Source: DASUXA01 sp036378155
GTDB taxonomy: Bacteria > Actinomycetota > Actinomycetes > Mycobacteriales > Micromonosporaceae
Direction: 5' to 3'
NCBI GenBank assembly: GCA_036378155.1
Contig: DASUXA010000007.1
Coordinates: forward strand, 1 to 64,000
Length of the DNA stretch: 64,000 nt
Shown here: positions 61,247-64,000 of the stretch, one piece after another
How the letters are laid out: the number at the start of each line of letters is the position of its first letter
How positions within the stretch are numbered: the first letter of the stretch is position 1
Notes under the pieces: model-generated
Seen by the model: only the letters and a program-made list of their open reading frames with translations
Databases searched by the model: none
What the model was told of the DNA's origin: nothing
Position numbers and translations under genes: made by a program

Positions 61247-62032
61247 TCAGCGGACCGTGACCACGTCCGGGGCGCTGACGTCGATCGTGGTACCGGGACG
61301 GGCCAGCAGCGACGTCGCCACCCGCGCCTTCGCGGCGTTCTCGGTCGCGTCACCCCAGACGACCACCCGCCCGTCCGCCATCTCCAGCCGGATCCGGGTG
61401 GGCGCGTCGGCGACCAGCGCGCCCAACCCGTCGCGCAGCTTCGGGGTCAGCGCGCCCAGGACGGTCAGCGCTGCCCGCGTCGTCGCGTCGTCCGGAGCCG
61501 GATGCGCGACCCGCACCAGCGGCAGCCCGCCGGGACGGCTCGGTACCGCCAGATATCCGACACCGTCCGCGTCCACCAGCAGAAAGCCCCGGCCGTGCGG
61601 CACCACGGCGACCGGAGTGCGCTCGATCACCTGTACCACCAACGTGGACGGCCAGCCGCGTCGCACGTGCGCCGACCGGACCGGCGGCAGCGCGGCGACC
61701 AACCGGCGCCGTACCGCGTCGGCGTCCACTCTGGCCAGCGGCGTGCCCAGCGGTACCGCCGCCGCCTGCCGCACCTGATCGGCGGACACCAGATGGGCGC
61801 CCTCGACCGTGATCCGGTCCACGCCGAGCAGCGAGGTGTTCAGCACCAGCCAACCGGCGACCGCCCCGATCGCGACCACCACCGCCGCGCTCAGCCAGGG
61901 CGCTGCCGCGCGGATCCGGCGTCGCCGGGCACGCTGGTTGAACCTGCGGACCGATGCCGGTACCGCGTCGGTCCGGGCGCGGACCAACCGCCAGGCGCGG
62001 GGGCCGCTCGTGTCGCCGCGCCGCCCGGTCAT
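61247..62032 (-). CDS. ftsQ: Cell division protein FtsQ
   Basis: Divisome membrane protein of 261 residues: a basic cytoplasmic N terminus of about 45 residues, one helix (WLSAAVVVAIGAVAGWLVL), then a POTRA domain (LLGVDRITVEGAHLVSADQV) and a beta domain with VQVIERTPVAVV. Its start overlaps the murC stop by four bases. Normal. Confidence 0.95.
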   Translation of the reverse strand: MTGRRGDTSGPRAWRLVRARTDAVPASVRRFNQRARRRRIRAAAPWLSAAVVVAIGAVAGWLVLNTSLLGVDRITVEGAHLVSADQVRQAAAVPLGTPLARVDADAVRRRLVAALPPVRSAHVRRGWPSTLVVQVIERTPVAVVPHGRGFLLVDADGVGYLAVPSRPGGLPLVRVAHPAPDDATTRAALTVLGALTPKLRDGLGALVADAPTRIRLEMADGRVVVWGDATENAAKARVATSLLARPGTTIDVSAPDVVTVR

Positions 62033-63504
62033 CCGGCGCTGCCCGCACCCGCCTCCGCCGCGCTCGGTCGCGACGACGCCCGCGCGGCGAGCGCGGCGAG
62101 CAGTTCGTCGCCCATCAGCGAGATCGGCGGAGCGCCCATGGTGACGACCACGTCACCCTCGCGGGCCCGCCGCGCCACCTCACCCGGCACGTCCTCCCAG
62201 GACGGCACGAAGACCTTCGCGTCGTCGGGCAGGTCGATCGCGGCGGTCAGGGCGACCCCGCCCTCGCCCGGCAGTCGCTGCTCCCCCGGACCGAAGACCT
62301 CCATCACGACCACCTCGTCGGCGATCGCCAGCGCGGTCGCGATCTCCGCCTGCAGGTCGCGGGTCCGGTACATCCGGTACGGCTGGAAGACCACCACCAG
62401 CCGGCCCTCCCCGGCGACGTCGCGCAGCGTGCTCAGCGCGGCGGTCATCGAAGTCGGGTGGTAGGCGTACTCGTCGTACACGCGGACCCCGCCGGCCTGC
62501 CCCTTCAACTCGAACCGGCGGCGTACGCCGGGGAACGAGGCGAGCGCCTCGGCGACCGTGGTCGCCGGCAGACCGACCCGCAGCGCGGTGAGCGTCGCCG
62601 CGCCCGAGTTGAGCGCGATGTGCCGCCCCGGTACCGGCATGGAGAACTCGCCGAGCGCCTCGCCGTCCAGGGTCACCTTGTACCGCACCCCGTCGACCGA
62701 CGAGACGACGTCGGTCAGCCGCAGGTCCGCGTCGTCGGCTTCGCCGTACGTGTGCACGGTCAGCCCCGCCTGCCGCGCCCGCTGCGCGAGCCGGCGGGTC
62801 GCCGGGTCGTCGGCGCAGGTCACCACGAAGCCGCCCGGTACCACCCGCTGGGCGAACTCGAAGAACCCGTCGGCGAGCCCTGCGACGTCGCCGTACGTGT
62901 TCAGGTGGTCGGCGTCGATGTTGGTGACGATCGCGACGTACGGTCGGTAGCGCAGGAACGACCGGTCGCTCTCGTCCGCCTCCACCACGAAGTACGGTCC
63001 GCTGCCGTGGTGCGCGTTCGACCCGGCCTCGGAGATCTCGCCGCCGATCACGAACGACGGGTCGAGCCCGGCGTGCTGCAGGATCAGCGTGGTCATCGAC
63101 GTGGTGGTGGTCTTGCCGTGGGTACCGGCGACGGCGATCGCCCGCCGCCCCGCCATCGCCGCGGCCAGCGCCTGCGACCGGTGCAGCACCCGCAGTCCGC
63201 GTCGGCGCGCCTCCACCAGCTCCAGATGGTCCTGCGGAATCGCCGACGAGTACACCACGGTGTCCACGCCGTCCAGGTTGGACGGTTCGTGGGTCATGTG
63301 GATCGTGCCGCCGAGCGCGCGCAGCGCGGCGAGCGCCGGCCATTCGCGCAGCTCGCTGCCGGACACCGGGATGCCTCGGGTGAGCAGCAGCCGGGCCAGC
63401 CCGCTCATGCCCACGCCGCCGACGCCGACCAGATGGACGTGACCGAGATCCTCCGCGGTCAGTTCCGGCTCGGTCTGCGCCGCGCGACCCGTCGTGTCCG
63501 TCAT
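62029..63504 (-). CDS. murC: UDP-N-acetylmuramate-L-alanine ligase
   Basis: Adds L-alanine to UDP-MurNAc in peptidoglycan synthesis. The 491 residues have HLVGVGGVGMSG (N-terminal Rossmann), the ATP loop GTHGKTTTT, EADESDRSF, NIDADHLNTY, and DEYAYHPTS. ATG 63504 overlaps the murG stop by four bases. Confidence 0.97.
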   Translation of the reverse strand: MTDTTGRAAQTEPELTAEDLGHVHLVGVGGVGMSGLARLLLTRGIPVSGSELREWPALAALRALGGTIHMTHEPSNLDGVDTVVYSSAIPQDHLELVEARRRGLRVLHRSQALAAAMAGRRAIAVAGTHGKTTTTSMTTLILQHAGLDPSFVIGGEISEAGSNAHHGSGPYFVVEADESDRSFLRYRPYVAIVTNIDADHLNTYGDVAGLADGFFEFAQRVVPGGFVVTCADDPATRRLAQRARQAGLTVHTYGEADDADLRLTDVVSSVDGVRYKVTLDGEALGEFSMPVPGRHIALNSGAATLTALRVGLPATTVAEALASFPGVRRRFELKGQAGGVRVYDEYAYHPTSMTAALSTLRDVAGEGRLVVVFQPYRMYRTRDLQAEIATALAIADEVVVMEVFGPGEQRLPGEGGVALTAAIDLPDDAKVFVPSWEDVPGEVARRAREGDVVVTMGAPPISLMGDELLAALAARASSRPSAAEAGAGSAG

Positions 63505-64000
63505 CCCCGCACCACCTCGTAGACGTACGCGCGCAGCGCCTCGTCGCCGTCGCGTCGACCGTACCGGGCCGCGTCGGCCCCCATCCGCGCCAGCCGGGCC
63601 GGGTCGTAGAACAGCGGAATCACCGTGCGTTCGATCCAGTCCGGGGTCAGCTCGGCGTCGTCGACGAGCAAGCCACCACCGGCCTCCACCACGGGTACCG
63701 CGTTGCGGTACTGCTCGCGGTTGCCATGAGGATACGGGACGTACACCGCGGGCAGACCGACGGCGGCCACCTCGGCGCAGGTCATCGCACCGCCTCGGCA
63801 CAGCATCAGGTCCGCGGCGGCGTACCCGAGAGCCATGTCGGACAGGTATGGCAACGTCACGTACCGCACCGGCAGGTCGGTGGGCACCGACACCGGCTCG
63901 TTGCGCGCGCCGATCACGTGCAGTACCTGGATCCCGGACGCGGCGAGCGCCTTCGCGGCACCGGCGACGGCAAGGTTGATCGACCGGGCGCCCTGCGACC
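63501..64000 (-). CDS. murG: UDP-GlcNAc undecaprenyl-pyrophosphoryl-MurNAc-pentapeptide transferase (5' end outside window)
   Basis: Only the C-terminal 166 codons are seen; the start lies beyond the right edge. It transfers GlcNAc to lipid I. The visible part begins at a GSQGARSINLAVAG loop and contains LMLCRGGAMTCAEV and the PYPHGNREQYRNA motif that binds UDP-GlcNAc. Adjacent to murC, as usual for the dcw cluster. Confidence 0.95.
   Translation of the reverse strand, partial: SQGARSINLAVAGAAKALAASGIQVLHVIGARNEPVSVPTDLPVRYVTLPYLSDMALGYAAADLMLCRGGAMTCAEVAAVGLPAVYVPYPHGNREQYRNAVPVVEAGGGLLVDDAELTPDWIERTVIPLFYDPARLARMGADAARYGRRDGDEALRAYVYEVVRG

Overview
The window is very GC-rich (about 70-75 %), single-copy bacterial chromosome with densely packed, often 4-bp-overlapping genes, many GTG starts, TANNNT -10 boxes, and the gene order of an actinobacterium: a trp/his biosynthesis region followed by dnaE, rluD, lspA, a DksA/TraR protein and the division cluster wag31-yggT-sepF-yggS-ftsZ-ftsQ-murC-murG. 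The layout (gltB, lgt and trp together; GC-rich dispersed repeats; TerC and YczE genes) suggests Micromonosporaceae. The tetranucleotide GTAC is strikingly common, which reminds me of Actinocatenispora, but that genus guess is weak. I see no transposase, prophage, CRISPR array, rRNA or tRNA.

Region 1 (1-14.7 kb, almost all minus strand) makes glutamate, tryptophan and one histidine step: partial gltB, an FAD monooxygenase, lgt, trpA, trpB, trpC, a secreted GH18-like protein sitting inside the trp genes, a small Trp-operon membrane protein, trpE and hisI. A leaderless NUDIX gene is the only plus-strand gene there.

Region 2 (14.7-38.3 kb) is an accessory block between hisI and hisF. It contains an ABC-TetR operon with a good promoter, a heterodimeric ABC exporter, a DinB/mycothiol-type protein, a FIST sensor followed by a GAF-GGDEF-EAL protein, an MFS transporter, a two-component system divergent from a LolA-like protein plus ABC transporter, an acyl-CoA ligase, a MocR regulator with its YczE-type membrane partner, a TerC protein behind a candidate yybP-ykoY (Mn2+) riboswitch, and a GH20 hexosaminidase.

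Region 3 (38.3-44.0 kb) is the his operon, transcribed hisD-hisC-hisB-(56-aa membrane protein)-hisH-(108-aa membrane protein)-hisA-hisF, nearly every junction overlapping. Region 4 (44.4-56 kb) has a Lon-N-domain protein, a DUF2567-like membrane protein, dnaE, a ParA-like ATPase, an unrecognised membrane protein, rluD-type synthase, lspA, DksA/TraR, a CPA1 antiporter and a DUF167 protein. Region 5 (56-64 kb) is the cell-division and peptidoglycan cluster, ending in partial murG.

The most unusual signals are non-coding or small: a shared palindromic element of about 45 bp upstream of both gltB and hisD in the same orientation; a 48-bp perfect direct repeat filling the trpB-trpA gap with a diverged copy inside the hisA 3' end; a 22-bp-period direct repeat between mocR and yczE; and a putative metal-site membrane protein beside wag31. 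All calls are from reading the sequence; no database was searched.
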